Shown here piece after piece: positions 20,506 through 33,833 of a DNA stretch of 64,000 bases (positions are counted from its first letter, which is position 1; the number at the start of each line of letters is the position of its first letter). The position numbers and the translations under genes were made by a program. Source of the DNA: Litoditis marina (Eukaryota > Nematoda > Chromadorea > Rhabditida > Rhabditidae); assembly GCA_964036275.1 (NCBI GenBank), contig OZ038436.1, forward strand, positions 18,007,904-18,071,903, written 5' to 3'. Under the pieces are notes generated by a model. It saw only the letters and a program-made list of their open reading frames with translations. It made no database searches and had not been told where the DNA came from.

Positions 20506-20565
20506 GCCCAAGTAGTATAGTGGTTAGTACTCCACGTTGTGGCCGTGGCGACACTGTCTTGGGCA
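20506..20565 (+). pseudogene. tRNA-His pseudogene, B box deleted
   Basis: Same 12-nt deletion. Confidence 0.9.
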
Positions 20566-20921
20566 TTTCTTTTTGAAAATTCACCATTTTTGATCAAATT
20601 TCACAGAGCGAGTGGAGGAACTAATTCATTTTACTCGCCAGATTTTTTTATTGTGAGAATATGAAATCCAGCCCATAGAAATTACATTTAAAGTGTATTT
20701 ACGTAACTTTGCAAAATCCAAAATCGTCAAAGTAGCGGTGAACTGATAACAAAATTTGCAACCACATTCTTAGTTGAGAACATTCACAAATGCTTTCTAT
20801 TCATTATTCTGTCGCATAGAAGTTAATGTTGACTTGCAATAAAACTTACACAGTGTTGTAGCCCGCTGGTGGGCAGAGGAGAGTGCGGGGTCGTCTCTGA
20901 TATTTGTCAGCCATTCTATCG

Positions 20922-20993
20922 GCCCAAGTAGTATAGTGGTTAGTACTCCACGTTGTGGCCGTGGCGACACAGGTTCGATTCCTGTCTTGGGCA
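20922..20993 (+). tRNA. tRNA-His(GTG)
   Basis: Canonical copy; T5 follows. Confidence 0.95.
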
Positions 20994-21349
20994 TTTCTTT
21001 TTGAAAATTCACCATTTTTGATCAAATTTCCCAGAGCGAAAGGAGGAACTAATTCATTTCACTCGCCAGATGTTTTTATTGTGAAAATATGACATCCAGC
21101 CCATATAAATTACATTTAAAGTGTATTTAAGTAACTTTGCAGAATCCAAAATCGTCAAAGTAGCGGTGAACTGATGACAACATTTGCAACCCCATTCTTA
21201 GTTGAGAACATTCACAAATGCTTTATATTTATTATTCTGTCGCATAGAAGTTAATGCTGACTTGCAATAGAACTTTCACAGTGTTGTAGCTCGCTGGTGG
21301 GCAGAGGAGAGTGCGGGGTCGTCTCTGATATTTGTAAGCCATTCTATCG

Positions 21350-21421
21350 GCCCAAGTAGTATAGTGGTTAGTACTCCACGTTGTGGCCGTGGCGACACGG
21401 GTTCGATTCCTGTCTTGGGCA
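21350..21421 (+). tRNA. tRNA-His(GTG), A51G
   Basis: A51G gives a G-U wobble in the T stem; B box intact. Confidence 0.93.
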
Positions 21422-21777
21422 TTTCTTTTTGAAAATTCACCATCTTTGATCAAATTTCACAGAGCGAAAGGAGGAACTAGTTCATTTCACTCGCCAGATG
21501 TTTTTATTGTGAAAATATGACATCCAGCCCATATAAATTACATTTAAAGTGTATTTACGTAACTTTGCAAAATCCGAAATCGTCAAAGTAGCGGTGAACT
21601 GATAACAACATTTGCAACCACATTCTTAGTTGAGAACATTCACAAATGCTTTCTATTTATTATTCTGTCGCATAGAAGTTAATGTTGACTTGCAATAAAA
21701 CTTTCACAGTGTTGTAGCCCGCTAGTGGGCAGAGGAGAGTGCGGGGTCGTCTCTGATATTTGTCAGCCATTCTATCG

Positions 21778-21849
21778 GCCCAAGTAGTATAGTGGTTAGT
21801 ACTCCACGTTGTGGCCGTGGCGACACAGGTTCGATTCCTGTCTTGGGCA
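21778..21849 (+). tRNA. tRNA-His(GTG)
   Basis: Canonical; backup T run is TCTTT. Confidence 0.95.
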
Positions 21850-22205
21850 TTTCTTTTTGAAAATTCACCATCTTTGATCAAATTTCACAGAGCGAAAGGA
21901 GGAACTAGTTCATTTCACTCGCCAGATGTTTTTATTGTGAAAATATGACATCCAGCCAATATAAATTACATTTAAAGTGTATTTACGTAACTTTGCAAAA
22001 TCCGAAATCGTCAAAGTAGCGGTGAACTGATAACAACATTTGCAACCACATTCTTAGTTGAGAACATTCACAAATGCTTTCTATTTATTATTCTGTCGCA
22101 TAGAAGTTAATGTTGACTTGCAATAGAACTTTCACAGTGTTGTAGCCCGCTGGTGGGCAGAGGAGAGTGCGGGGTCGTCTCTGATATTTGTCAGCCATTC
22201 TATCG

Positions 22206-22277
22206 GCCCAAGTAGTATAGTGGTTAGTACTCCACGTTGTGGCCGTGGCGACACAGGTTCGATTCATGTCTTGGGCA
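22206..22277 (+). tRNA. tRNA-His(GTG), C62A variant
   Basis: C62A in T stem and B box. Confidence 0.88.
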
Positions 22278-22633
22278 TTTCTTTTTGAAAATTCACCATT
22301 TTTGATCAAATTTCACAGAGCGAAAGGAGGAACTAATTCATTTCACTCGCCAGATTTTTTTATTGTGAAAATATGAAATCCAGCCCATAGAAATTACATT
22401 TAAACTGTATTTAAGTAACTTTGCAGAATCCAAAATCGTCAAAGTAGCGGTGAACTGATAACAACATTTGCAACCACATTCTTAGTTGAGAACATTCACA
22501 AATGCTTTCTATTCATTATTCTGTCGCATAGAAGTTAATGTTGACTTGCAATAAAACTTACACAGTGTTGTAGCCCGCTGGTGGGCAGAGGAGAGTGCGG
22601 GGTCGTCTCTGATATTTGTCAGCCATTCTATCG

Positions 22634-22705
22634 GCCCAAGTAGTATAGTGGTTAGTACTCCACGTTGTGGCCGTGGCGACACAGGTTCGATTCCTGTCTT
22701 GGGCA
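22634..22705 (+). tRNA. tRNA-His(GTG)
   Basis: Canonical copy; T5 follows. Confidence 0.95.
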
Positions 22706-23061
22706 TTTCTTTTTGAAAATTCACCATTTTTGATCAAATTTCCCAGAGCGAAAGGAGGAACTAATTCATTTCACTCGCCAGATGTTTTTATTGTGAAAAT
22801 ATGACATCCAGCCCATATAAATTACATTTAAAGTGTATTTAAGTAACTTTGCAGAATCCAAAATCGTCAAAGTAGCGGTGAACTGATGACAACATTTGCA
22901 ACCCCATTCTTAGTTGAGAACATTCACAAATGCTTTATATTTATTATTCTGTCGCATAGAAGTTAATGCTGACTTGCAATAGAACTTTCACAGTGTTGTA
23001 GCTCGCTGGTGGGCAGAGGAGAGTGCGGGGTCGTCTCTGATATTTGTCAGCCATTCTATCG

Positions 23062-23133
23062 GCCCAAGTAGTATAGTAGTTAGTACTCCACGTTGTGGCC
23101 GTGGCGACACAGGTTCGATTCCTGTCTTGGGCA
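23062..23133 (+). tRNA. tRNA-His(GTG), G18A variant
   Basis: G18A changes the conserved GG of the D loop and the A-box end. Confidence 0.87.
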
Positions 23134-23489
23134 TTTCTTTTTGAAAATTCACCATTTTTGATCAAATTTCGCAGAGCGAAAGGAGGAACTAATTCATTTC
23201 ACTCGCCAGATGTTTTTATTGTGAAATTATGACATCCAGCCCATATAAATTACATTTAAAGTGTATTTACGTAACTTTGCAAAATCCGAAATCGTCAAAG
23301 TAGCGGTGAACTGATAACAACATTTGCAACCAGATTCTTAGTTGAGAACATTCACAAATGCTTTCTATTTATTATTCTGTCGCATATAAGTTAATGTTGA
23401 CTTGCAATAGAACTTTCACAGTGTTGTAGCCCGCTGATGGGCAGAGGAGAGTGCGGGGTCGTCTCTGATATTTGTCAGCCATTCTATCG

Positions 23490-23561
23490 GCCCAAGTAGT
23501 ATAGTGGTTAGTACTCCACGTTGTGGCCGTGGCGACACAGGTTCGATTCCTGTCTTGGGCA
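23490..23561 (+). tRNA. tRNA-His(GTG)
   Basis: Canonical copy. Confidence 0.95.
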
Positions 23562-23917
23562 TTTCTTTTTGAAAATTCACCATCTTTGATCAAATTTCAC
23601 AGAGCGAAAGGAGGAACTAGTTCATTTCACTCGCCAGATGTTTTTATTGTGAAAATATGACATCCAGCCCATATAAATTACATTTAAAGTGTATTTACGT
23701 AACTTTGCAAAATCCAAAATCGTCAAAGTAGCGGTGAACTGATAACAACATTTGCAACCACATTCTTAGTTGAGAACATTCACAAATGCTTTCTATTTAT
23801 TATTCTGTCGCATAGAAGTTAATGTTGACTTGCAATAGAACTTTCACAGTGTTGTAGCCCGCTGGTGGGCAGAGGAGAGTGCGGGGTCGTCTCTGATATT
23901 TGTAAGCCATTCTATCG

Positions 23918-23989
23918 GCCCAAGTAGTATAGTGGTTAGTACTCCACGTTGTGGCCGTGGCGACACAGGTTCGATTCCTGTCTTGGGCA
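23918..23989 (+). tRNA. tRNA-His(GTG)
   Basis: Canonical copy. Confidence 0.95.
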
Positions 23990-24345
23990 TTTCTTTTTGA
24001 AAATTCACCATCTTTGATCAAATTTCACAGAGCGAAAGGAGGAACTAGTTCATTTCACTCGCCAGATGTTTTTATTGTGAAAATATGACATCCAGCCCAT
24101 ATAAATTACATTTAAAGTGTATTTACGTAACTTTGCAAAATCCGAAATCGTCAAAGTAGCGGTGAACTGATAACAACATTTGCAACCACATTCTTAGTTG
24201 AGAACATTCACAAATGCTTTCTATTTATTATTCTGTCGCATAGAAGTTAATGTTGACTTGCAATAAAACTTTCACAGTGTTGTAGCCCGCTAGTGGGCAG
24301 AGGAGAGTGCGGGGTCGTCTCTGATATTTGTCAGCCATTCTATCG

Positions 24346-24417
24346 GCCCAAGTAGTATAGTGGTTAGTACTCCACGTTGTGGCCGTGGCGACACACGTTC
24401 GATTCCTGTCTTGGGCA
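24346..24417 (+). tRNA. tRNA-His(GTG), G52C variant
   Basis: G52C makes a C52:C62 mismatch and breaks the first B-box base. Confidence 0.87.
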
Positions 24418-24773
24418 TTTCTTTTTGAAAATTCACCATCTTTGATCAAATTTCACAGAGCGAAAGGAGGAACTAGTTCATTTCACTCGCCAGATGTTTT
24501 TATTGTGAAAATATGACATCCAGCCAATATAAATTACATTTAAAGTGTATTTACGTAACTTTGCAAAATCCGAAATCGTCAAAGTAGCGGTGAACTGATA
24601 ACAACATTTGCAACCACATTCTTAGTTGAGAACATTCACAAATGCTTTCTATTTATTATTCTGTCGCATAGAAGTTAATGTTGACTTGCAATAGAACTTT
24701 CACAGTGTTGTAGCCCGCTGGTGGGCAGAGGAGAGTGCGGGGTCGTCCCTGATATTTGTCAGCCATTCTATCG

Positions 24774-24845
24774 GCCCAAGTAGTATAGTGGTTAGTACTC
24801 CACGTTGTGGCCGTGGCGACACAGGTTCGATTCATGTCTTGGGCA
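24774..24845 (+). tRNA. tRNA-His(GTG), C62A variant
   Basis: C62A in T stem and B box. Confidence 0.88.
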
Positions 24846-25201
24846 TTTCTTTTTGAAAATTCACCATTTTTGATCAAATTTCACAGAGCGAAAGGAGGAA
24901 CTAATTCATTTCACTCGCCAGATTTTTTTATTGTGAAAATATGAAATCCAGCCCATAGAAATTACATTTAAACTGTATTTAAGTAACTTTGCAGAATCCA
25001 AAATCGTCAAAGTAGCGGTGAACTGATAACAACATTTGCAACCACATTCTTAGTTGAGAACATTCACAAATGCTTTCTATTCATTATTCTGTCGCATAGA
25101 AGTTAATGTTGACTTGCAATAAAACTTACACAGTGTTGTAGCCCGCTGGTGGGCAGAGGAGAGTGCGGGGTCGTCTCTGATATTTGTCAGTCATTCTATC
25201 G

Positions 25202-25273
25202 GCCCAAGTAGTATAGTGGTTAGTACTCCACGTTGTGGCCGTGGCGACACAGGTTCGATTCCTGTCTTGGGCA
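25202..25273 (+). tRNA. tRNA-His(GTG)
   Basis: Canonical copy. Confidence 0.95.
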
Positions 25274-25629
25274 TTTCTTTTTGAAAATTCACCATTTTTG
25301 ATCAAATTTCCCAGAGCGAAAGGAGGAACTAATTCATTTCACTCGCCAGATGTTTTTATTGTGAAAATATGACATCCAGCCCATATAAATCACATTTAAA
25401 GTGTATTTAAGTAACTTTGCAGAATCCAAAATCGTCAAAGTAGCGGTGAACTGATGACAACATTTGCAACCCCATTCTTAGTTGAGAACATTCACAAATG
25501 CTTTATATTTATTATTCTGTCGCATAGAAGTTAATGCTGACTTGCAATAGAACTTTCACAGTGTTGTAGCTCGCTGGTGGGCAGAGGAGAGTGCGGGGTC
25601 GTCTCTGATATTTGTCAGCCATTCTATCG

Positions 25630-25701
25630 GCCCAAGTAGTATAGTGGTTAGTACTCCACGTTGTGGCCGTGGCGACACAGGTTCGATTCCTGTCTTGGGC
25701 A
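25630..25701 (+). tRNA. tRNA-His(GTG)
   Basis: Canonical copy. Confidence 0.95.
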
Positions 25702-26057
25702 TTTCTTTTTGAAAATTCACCATTTTTGATCAAACTTCCCAGAGCGAAAGGAGGAACTAATTCATTTCACTCGCCAGATGTTTTTATTGTGAAAATATGA
25801 CATCCAGCCCATATAAATTACATTTAAAGTGTATTTACGTAACTTTGCAAAATCCGAAATCGTCAAAGTAGCGGTGAACTGATAACAACATTTGCAACCA
25901 GATTCTTAGTTGAGAACATTCACAAATGCTTTCTATTTATTATTCTGTCGCATATAAGTTAATGTTGACTTGCAATAGAACTTTCACAGTGTTGTAGCCC
26001 GCTGATGGGCAGAGGAGAGTGCGGGGTCGTCTCTGATATTTGTCAGCCATTCTATCG

Positions 26058-26129
26058 GCCCAAGTAGTATAGTGGTTAGTACTCCACGTTGTGGCCGTGG
26101 CGACACAGGTTCGATTCCTGTCTTGGGCA
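26058..26129 (+). tRNA. tRNA-His(GTG)
   Basis: Canonical copy. Confidence 0.95.
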
Positions 26130-26485
26130 TTTCTTTTTGAAAATTCACCATCTTTGATCAAATTTCACAGAGCGAAAGGAGGAACTAGTTCATTTCACTC
26201 GCCAGATGTTTTTATTGTGAAAATATGACATCCAGCCCATATAAATTACATTTAAAGTGTATTTAAGTAACTTTGCAGAATCCAAAATCGTCAAAGTAGC
26301 GGTGAACTGATGACAACATTTGCAACCCCATTCTTAGTTGAGAACATTCACAAATGCTTTCTATTTATTATTCTGTCGCATATAAGTTAATGTTGACTTG
26401 CAATAGAACTTTCACAGTGTTGTAGCCCGCTGATGGGCAGAGGAGAGTGCGGGGTCGTCTCTGATATTTGTCAGCCATTCTATCG

Positions 26486-26557
26486 GCCCAAGTAGTATAG
26501 TGGTTAGTACTCCACGTTGTGGCCGTGGCGACACAGGTTCGATTCCTGTCTTGGGCA
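26486..26557 (+). tRNA. tRNA-His(GTG)
   Basis: Canonical copy. Confidence 0.95.
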
Positions 26558-26913
26558 TTTCTTTTTGAAAATTCACCATCTTTGATCAAATTTCACAGAG
26601 CGAAAGGAGGAACTAGTTCATTTCACTCGCCAGATGTTTTTATTGTGAAAATATGACATCCAGCCCATATAAATTACATTTAAAGTGTATTTACGTAACT
26701 TTGCAAAATCCAAAATCGTCAAAGTAGCGGTGAACTGATAACAACATTTGCAACCACATTCTTAGTTGAGAACATTCACAAATGCTTTCTGTTTATTATT
26801 CTGTCGCATAGAAGTTAATGTTGACTTGCAATAGAACTTTCACAGTGTTGTAGCCCGCTGGTGGGCAGAGGAGAGTGCGGGGTCGTCTCTGATATTTGTC
26901 AGGTATTCTATCG

Positions 26914-26985
26914 GCCCAAGTAGTATAGTGGTTAGTACTCCACGTTGTGGCCGTGGCGACACAGGTTCGATTCATGTCTTGGGCA
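26914..26985 (+). tRNA. tRNA-His(GTG), C62A variant
   Basis: C62A; upstream flank reads CAGGTATTC instead of CAGCCATTC. Confidence 0.88.
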
Positions 26986-27341
26986 TTTCTTTTTGAAAAT
27001 TCACCATTTTTGATCAAATTTCACAGAGCGAAAGGAGGAACTAATTCATTTCACTCGCCAGATGTTTTTATTGTGAAAATATAACATCCAGCCCATATAA
27101 ATTACATTTAAAGTGTATTTACGTAACTTTGCAAAATCCGAAATCGTCAAAGTAGCGGTGAACTGAAAACAACATTTGCAACCACATTCTTAGTTGAGAA
27201 CATTCACAAATGCTTTCTATTTATTATTCTGTCGCATAGAAGTTAATGTTGACTTGCAATAGAACTTTCACAGTGTTGTAGCCCGCTGGTGGGCAGAGGA
27301 GAGTGCGGGGTCGTCTCTGATATTTGTCAGCCATTCTGTCG

Positions 27342-27413
27342 GCCCAAGTAGTATAGTGGTTAGTACTCCACGTTGTGGCCGTGGCGACACAGGTTCGATT
27401 CATGTCTTGGGCA
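27342..27413 (+). tRNA. tRNA-His(GTG), C62A variant
   Basis: C62A in T stem and B box. Confidence 0.88.
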
Positions 27414-27769
27414 TTTCTTTTTGAAAATTCACCATTTTTGATCAAATTTCACAGAGCGAAAGGAGGAACTAATTCATTTCACTCGCCAGATTTTTTTATT
27501 GTGAAAATATGAAATCCAGCCCATAGAAATTACATTTAAACTGTATTTAAGTAACTTTGCAGAATCCAAAATCGTCAAAGTAGCGGTGAACTGATAACAA
27601 CATTTGCAACCACATTCTTAGTTGAGAACATTCACAAATGCTTTCTATTTATTATTCTGTCGCATAGAAGTTAATGTTGACTTGCAATAGAACTTTCACA
27701 GTGTTGTAGCCCGCTGGTGGGCAGAGGAGAGTGCGGGGTCGTCTCTGATATTTGTCAGGTATTCTATCG

Positions 27770-27841
27770 GCCCAAGTAGTATAGTGGTTAGTACTCCACG
27801 TTGTGGCCGTGGCGACACAGGTTCGATTCATGTCTTGGGCA
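27770..27841 (+). tRNA. tRNA-His(GTG), C62A variant
   Basis: C62A; same CAGGTATTC flank as 26914. Confidence 0.88.
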
Positions 27842-28197
27842 TTTCTTTTTGAAAATTCACCATTTTTGATCAAATTTCACAGAGCGAAAGGAGGAACTAA
27901 TTCATTTCACTCGCCAGATGTTTTTATTGTGAAAATATGACATCCAGCCCATATAAATTACATTTAAAGTGTATTTACGTAACTTTGCAAAATCCAAAAT
28001 CGTCAAAGTAGCGGTGAACTGATAACAACATTTGCAACCACATTCTTAGTTGAGAACATTCACAAATGCTTTCTATTTATTATTCTGTCGCATAGAAGTT
28101 AATGTTGACTTGCAATAGAACTTTCACAGTGTTGTAGCCCGCTGGTGGGCAGAGGAGAGTGCGGGGTCGTCTCTGATATTTGTAAGCCATTCTATCG

Positions 28198-28269
28198 GCC
28201 CAAGTAGTATAGTGGTTAGTACTCCACGTTGTGGCCGTGGCGACACAGGTTCGATTCCTGTCTTGGGCA
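28198..28269 (+). tRNA. tRNA-His(GTG)
   Basis: Canonical copy. Confidence 0.95.
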
Positions 28270-28625
28270 TTTCTTTTTGAAAATTCACCATCTTTGATCA
28301 AATTTCACAGAGCGAAAGGAGGAACTAGTTCATTTCACTCGCCAGATGTTTTTATTGTGAAAATATGACATCCAGCCCATATAAATTACATTTATAGTGT
28401 ATTTACGTAACTTTGCAAAATCCGAAATCGTCAAAGTAGCGGTGAACTGATAACAACATTTGCAACCACATTCTTAGTTGAGAACATTCACAAATGCTTT
28501 CTATTTATTATTCTGTCGCATAGAAGTTAATGTTGACTTGCAATAAAACTTTCACAGTGTTGTAGCCCGCTGGTGGGCAGAGGAGAGTGCGGGGTCGTCT
28601 CTGATATTTGTCAGCCATTCTATCG

Positions 28626-28697
28626 GCCCAAGTAGTATAGTGGTTAGTACTCCACGTTGTGGCCGTGGCGACACAGGTTCGATTCCTGTCTTGGGCA
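28626..28697 (+). tRNA. tRNA-His(GTG)
   Basis: Canonical copy. Confidence 0.95.
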
Positions 28698-29053
28698 TTT
28701 CTTTTTGAAAATTCACCATCTTTGATCAAATTTCACAGAGCGAAAGGAGGAACTAGTTCATTTCACTCGCCAGATGTTTTTATTGTGAAAATATGACATC
28801 TAGCCAATATAAATTACATTTAAAGTGTATTTACGTAACTTTGCAAAATCCGAAATCGTCAAAGTAGCGGTGAACTGATAACAACATTTGCAACCACATT
28901 CTTAGTTGAGAACATTCACAAATGCTTTCTATTTATTATTCTGTCGCATAGAAGTTAATGTTGACTTGCAATAGAACTTTCACAGTGTTGTAGCCCGCTG
29001 GTGGGCAGAGGAGAGTGCGGGGTCGTCTCTGATATTTGTCAGCCATTCTATCG

Positions 29054-29125
29054 GCCCAAGTAGTATAGTGGTTAGTACTCCACGTTGTGGCCGTGGCGAC
29101 ACAGGTTCGATTCATGTCTTGGGCA
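29054..29125 (+). tRNA. tRNA-His(GTG), C62A variant
   Basis: C62A in T stem and B box. Confidence 0.88.
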
Positions 29126-29481
29126 TTTCTTTTTGAAAATTCACCATTTTTGATCAAATTTCACAGAGCGAAAGGAGGAACTAATTCATTTCACTCGCCA
29201 GATTTTTTTATTGTGAAAATATGAAATCCAGCCCATAGAAATTACATTTAAACTGTATTTAAGTAACTTTGCAGAATCCAAAATCGTCAAAGTAGCGGTG
29301 AACTGATAACAACATTTGCAACCACATTCTTAGTTGAGAACATTCACAAATGCTTTCTATTCATTATTCTGTCGCATAGAAGTTAATGTTGACTTGCAAT
29401 AAAACTTACACAGTGTTGTAGCCCGCTGGTGGGCAGAGGAGAGTGCGGGGTCGTCTCTGATATTTGTCAGCCATTCCATCG

Positions 29482-29553
29482 GCCCAAGTAGTATAGTGGT
29501 TAGTACTCCACGTTGTGGCCGTGGCGACACAGGTTCGATTCCTGTCTTGGGCA
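29482..29553 (+). tRNA. tRNA-His(GTG)
   Basis: Canonical copy. Confidence 0.95.
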
Positions 29554-29909
29554 TTTCTTTTTGAAAATTCACCATTTTTGATCAAATTTCCCAGAGCGAA
29601 AGGAGGAACTAATTCATTTCACTCGCCAGATGTTTTTATTGTGAAAATATGACATCCAGCCCATATAAATTACATTTAAAGTGTATTTAAGTAACTTTGC
29701 AGAATCCAAAATCGTCAAAGTAGCGGTGAACTGATGACAACATTTGCAACCCCATTCTTAGTTGAGAACATTCACAAATGCTTTATATTTATTATTCTGT
29801 CGCATAGAAGTTAATGCTGACTTGCAATAGAACTTTCACAGTGTTGTAGCTCGCTGGTGGGCAGAGGAGAGTGCGGGGTCGTCTCTGATATTTGTCAGTC
29901 ATTCTATCG

Positions 29910-29981
29910 GCCCAAGTAGTATAGTGGTTAGTACTCCACGTTGTGGCCGTGGCGACACAGGTTCGATTCCTGTCTTGGGCA
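29910..29981 (+). tRNA. tRNA-His(GTG)
   Basis: Canonical copy. Confidence 0.95.
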
Positions 29982-30337
29982 TTTCTTTTTGAAAATTCAC
30001 CATTTTTGATCAAATTTCCCAGAGCGAAAGGAGGAACTAATTCATTTCACTCGCCAGATGTTTTTATTGTGAAAATATGACATCCAGCCCATATAAATTA
30101 CATTTAAAGTGTATTTAAGTAACTTTGCAGAATCCAAAATCGTCAAAGTAGCGGTGAACTGATGACAACATTTGCAACCCCATTCTTAGTTGAGAACATT
30201 CACAAATGCTTTATATTTATTATTCTGTCGCATAGAAGTTAATGCTGACTTGCAATAGAACTTTCACAGTGTTGTAGCTCGCTGGTGGGCAGAGGAGAGT
30301 GCGGGGTCGTCTCTGATATTTGTCAGCCATTCTATCG

Positions 30338-30409
30338 GCCCAAGTAGTATAGTGGTTAGTACTCCACGTTGTGGCCGTGGCGACACAGGTTCGATTCCTG
30401 TCTTGGGCA
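30338..30409 (+). tRNA. tRNA-His(GTG)
   Basis: Canonical copy. Confidence 0.95.
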
Positions 30410-30765
30410 TTTCTTTTTGAAAATTCACCATCTTTGATCAAATTTCACAGAGCGAAAGGAGGAACTAGTTCATTTCACTCGCCAGATGTTTTTATTGTGA
30501 AAATATGACATCCAGCCCATATAAATTACATTTAAAGTGTATTTACGTAACTTTGCAAAATCCGAAATCGTCAAAGTAGCGGTGAACTGATAACAACATT
30601 TGCAACCACATTCTTAGTTGAGAACATTCACAAATGCTTTCTATTTATTATTCTGTCGCATAGAAGTTAATGTTGACTTGCAATAGAACTTTCACAGTGT
30701 TGTAGCCCGCCGGTGGGCAGAGGAGAGTGCGGGGTCGTCTCTGATATTTGTCAGCCATTCTATCG

Positions 30766-30837
30766 GCCCAAGTAGTATAGTGGTTAGTACTCCACGTTGT
30801 GGCCGTGGCGACACAGGTTCGATTCATGTCTTGGGCA
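30766..30837 (+). tRNA. tRNA-His(GTG), C62A variant
   Basis: C62A in T stem and B box. Confidence 0.88.
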
Positions 30838-31193
30838 TTTCTTTTTGAAAATTCACCATTTTTGATCAAATTTCACAGAGCGAAAGGAGGAACTAATTCA
30901 TTTCACTCGCCAGATTTTTTTATTGTGAAAATATGAAATCCAGCCCATAGAAATTACATTTAAACTGTATTTAAGTAACTTTGCAGAATCCAAAATCGTC
31001 AAAGTAGCGGTGAACTGATAACAACATTTGCAACCACATTCTTAGTTGAGAACATTCACAAATGCTTTCTATTCATTATTCTGTCGCATAGAAGTTAATG
31101 TTGACTTGCAATAAAACTTACACAGTGTTGTAGCCCGCTGGTGGGCAGAGGAGAGTGCGGGGTCGTCTCTGATATTTGTCAGCCATTCTATCG

Positions 31194-31265
31194 GCCCAAG
31201 TAGTATAGTGGTTAGTACTCCACGTTGTGGCCGTGGCGACACAGGTTCGATTCCTGTCTTGGGCA
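31194..31265 (+). tRNA. tRNA-His(GTG)
   Basis: Canonical copy. Confidence 0.95.
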
Positions 31266-31621
31266 TTTCTTTTTGAAAATTCATCATTTTTGATCAAATT
31301 TCCCAGAGCGAAAGGAGGAACTAATTCATTTCACTCGCCAGATGTTTTTATTGTGAAAATATGACATCCAGCCCATATAAATTACATTTAAAGTGTATTT
31401 AAGTAACTTTGCAGAATCCAAAATCGTCAAAGTAGCGGTGAACTGATGACAACATTTGCAACCCCATTCTTAGTTGAGAACATTCACAAATGCTTTATAT
31501 TTATTATTCTGTCGCATAGAAGTTAATGCTGACTTGCAATAGAACTTTCACAGTGTTGTAGCTCGCTGGTGGGCAGAGGAGAGTGCGGGGTCGTCTCTGA
31601 TATTTGTCAGCCATTCTATCG

Positions 31622-31693
31622 GCCCAAGTAGTATAGTGGTTAGTACTCCACGTTGTGGCCGTGGCGACACAGGTTCGATTCCTGTCTTGGGCA
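31622..31693 (+). tRNA. tRNA-His(GTG)
   Basis: Canonical; first of a near-identical run of units to about 34.1 kb. Confidence 0.95.
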
Positions 31694-32049
31694 TTTCTTT
31701 TTGAAAATTCACCATTTTTGATCAAATTTCCCAGAGCGAAAGGAGGAACTAATTCATTTCACTCGCCAGATGTTTTTATTGTGAAAATATGACATCCAGC
31801 CCATATAAATTACATTTAAAGTGTATTTAAGTAACTTTGCAGAATCCAAAATCGTCAAAGTAGCGGTGAACTGATGACAACATTTGCAACCCCATTCTTA
31901 GTTGAGAACATTCACAAATGCTTTATATTTATTATTCTGTCGCATAGAAGTTAATGCTGACTTGCAATAGAACTTTCACAGTGTTGTAGCTCGCTGGTGG
32001 GCAGAGGAGAGTGCGGGGTCGTCTCTGATATTTGTCAGCCATTCTATCG

Positions 32050-32121
32050 GCCCAAGTAGTATAGTGGTTAGTACTCCACGTTGTGGCCGTGGCGACACAG
32101 GTTCGATTCCTGTCTTGGGCA
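32050..32121 (+). tRNA. tRNA-His(GTG)
   Basis: Canonical copy. Confidence 0.95.
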
Positions 32122-32477
32122 TTTCTTTTTGAAAATTCACCATTTTTGATCAAATTTCCCAGAGCGAAAGGAGGAACTAATTCATTTCACTCGCCAGATG
32201 TTTTTATTGTGAAAATATGACATCCAGCCCATATAAATTACATTTAAAGTGTATTTAAGTAACTTTGCAGAATCCAAAATCGTCAAAGTAGCGGTGAACT
32301 GATGACAACATTTGCAACCCCATTCTTAGTTGAGAACATTCACAAATGCTTTATATTTATTATTCTGTCGCATAGAAGTTAATGCTGACTTGCAATAGAA
32401 CTTTCACAGTGTTGTAGCTCGCTGGTGGGCAGAGGAGAGTGCGGGGTCGTCTCTGATATTTGTCAGCCATTCTATCG

Positions 32478-32549
32478 GCCCAAGTAGTATAGTGGTTAGT
32501 ACTCCACGTTGTGGCCGCGGCGACACAGGTTCGATTCCTGTCTTGGGCA
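32478..32549 (+). tRNA. tRNA-His(GTG), T41C variant
   Basis: T41C makes an A29:C41 mismatch in the anticodon stem. Confidence 0.88.
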
Positions 32550-32905
32550 TTTCTTTTTGAAAATTCACCATTTTTGATCAAATTTCCCAGAGCGAAAGGA
32601 GGAACTAATTCATTTCACTCGCCAGATGTTTTTATTGTGAAAATATGACATCCAGCCCATATAAATTACATTTAAAGTGTATTTAAGTAACTTTGCAGAA
32701 TCCAAAATCGTCAAAGTAGCGGTGAACTGATGACAACATTTGCAACCCCATTCTTAGTTGAGAACATTCACAAATGCTTTATATTTATTATTCTGTCGCA
32801 TAGAAGTTAATGCTGACTTGCAATAGAACTTTCACAGTGTTGTAGCTCGCTGGTGGGCAGAGGAGAGTGCGGGGTCGTCTCTGATATTTGTCAGCCATTC
32901 TATCG

Positions 32906-32977
32906 GCCCAAGTAGTATAGTGGTTAGTACTCCACGTTGTGGCCGTGGCGACACAGGTTCGATTCCTGTCTTGGGCA
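32906..32977 (+). tRNA. tRNA-His(GTG)
   Basis: Canonical copy. Confidence 0.95.
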
Positions 32978-33333
32978 TTTCTTTTTGAAAATTCACCATT
33001 TTTGATCAAATTTCCCAGAGCGAAAGGAGGAACTAATTCATTTCACTCGCCAGATGTTTTTATTGTGAAAATATGACATCCAGCCCATATAAATTACATT
33101 TAAAGTGTATTTAAGTAACTTTGCAGAATCCAAAATCGTCAAAGTAGCGGTGAACTGATGACAACATTTGCAACCCCATTCTTAGTTGAGAACATTCACA
33201 AATGCTTTATATTTATTATTCTGTCGCATAGAAGTTAATGCTGACTTGCAATAGAACTTTCACAGTGTTGTAGCTCGCTGGTGGGCAGAGGAGAGTGCGG
33301 GGTCGTCTCTGATATTTGTCAGCCATTCTATCG

Positions 33334-33405
33334 GCCCAAGTAGTATAGTGGTTAGTACTCCACGTTGTGGCCGTGGCGACACAGGTTCGATTCCTGTCTT
33401 GGGCA
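33334..33405 (+). tRNA. tRNA-His(GTG)
   Basis: Canonical copy. Confidence 0.95.
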
Positions 33406-33761
33406 TTTCTTTTTGAAAATTCACCATTTTTGATCAAATTTCCCAGAGCGAAAGGAGGAACTAATTCATTTCACTCGCCAGATGTTTTTATTGTGAAAAT
33501 ATGACATCCAGCCCATATAAATTACATTTAAAGTGTATTTAAGTAACTTTGCAGAATCCAAAATCGTCAAAGTAGCGGTGAACTGATGACAACATTTGCA
33601 ACCCCATTCTTAGTTGAGAACATTCACAAATGCTTTATATTTATTATTCTGTCGCATAGAAGTTAATGCTGACTTGCAATAGAACTTTCACAGTGTTGTA
33701 GCTCGCTGGTGGGCAGAGGAGAGTGCGGGGTCGTCTCTGATATTTGTCAGCCATTCTATCG

Positions 33762-33833
33762 GCCCAAGTAGTATAGTGGTTAGTACTCCACGTTGTGGCC
33801 GTGGCGACACAGGTTCGATTCCTGTCTTGGGCA
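33762..33833 (+). tRNA. tRNA-His(GTG)
   Basis: Canonical copy. Confidence 0.95.
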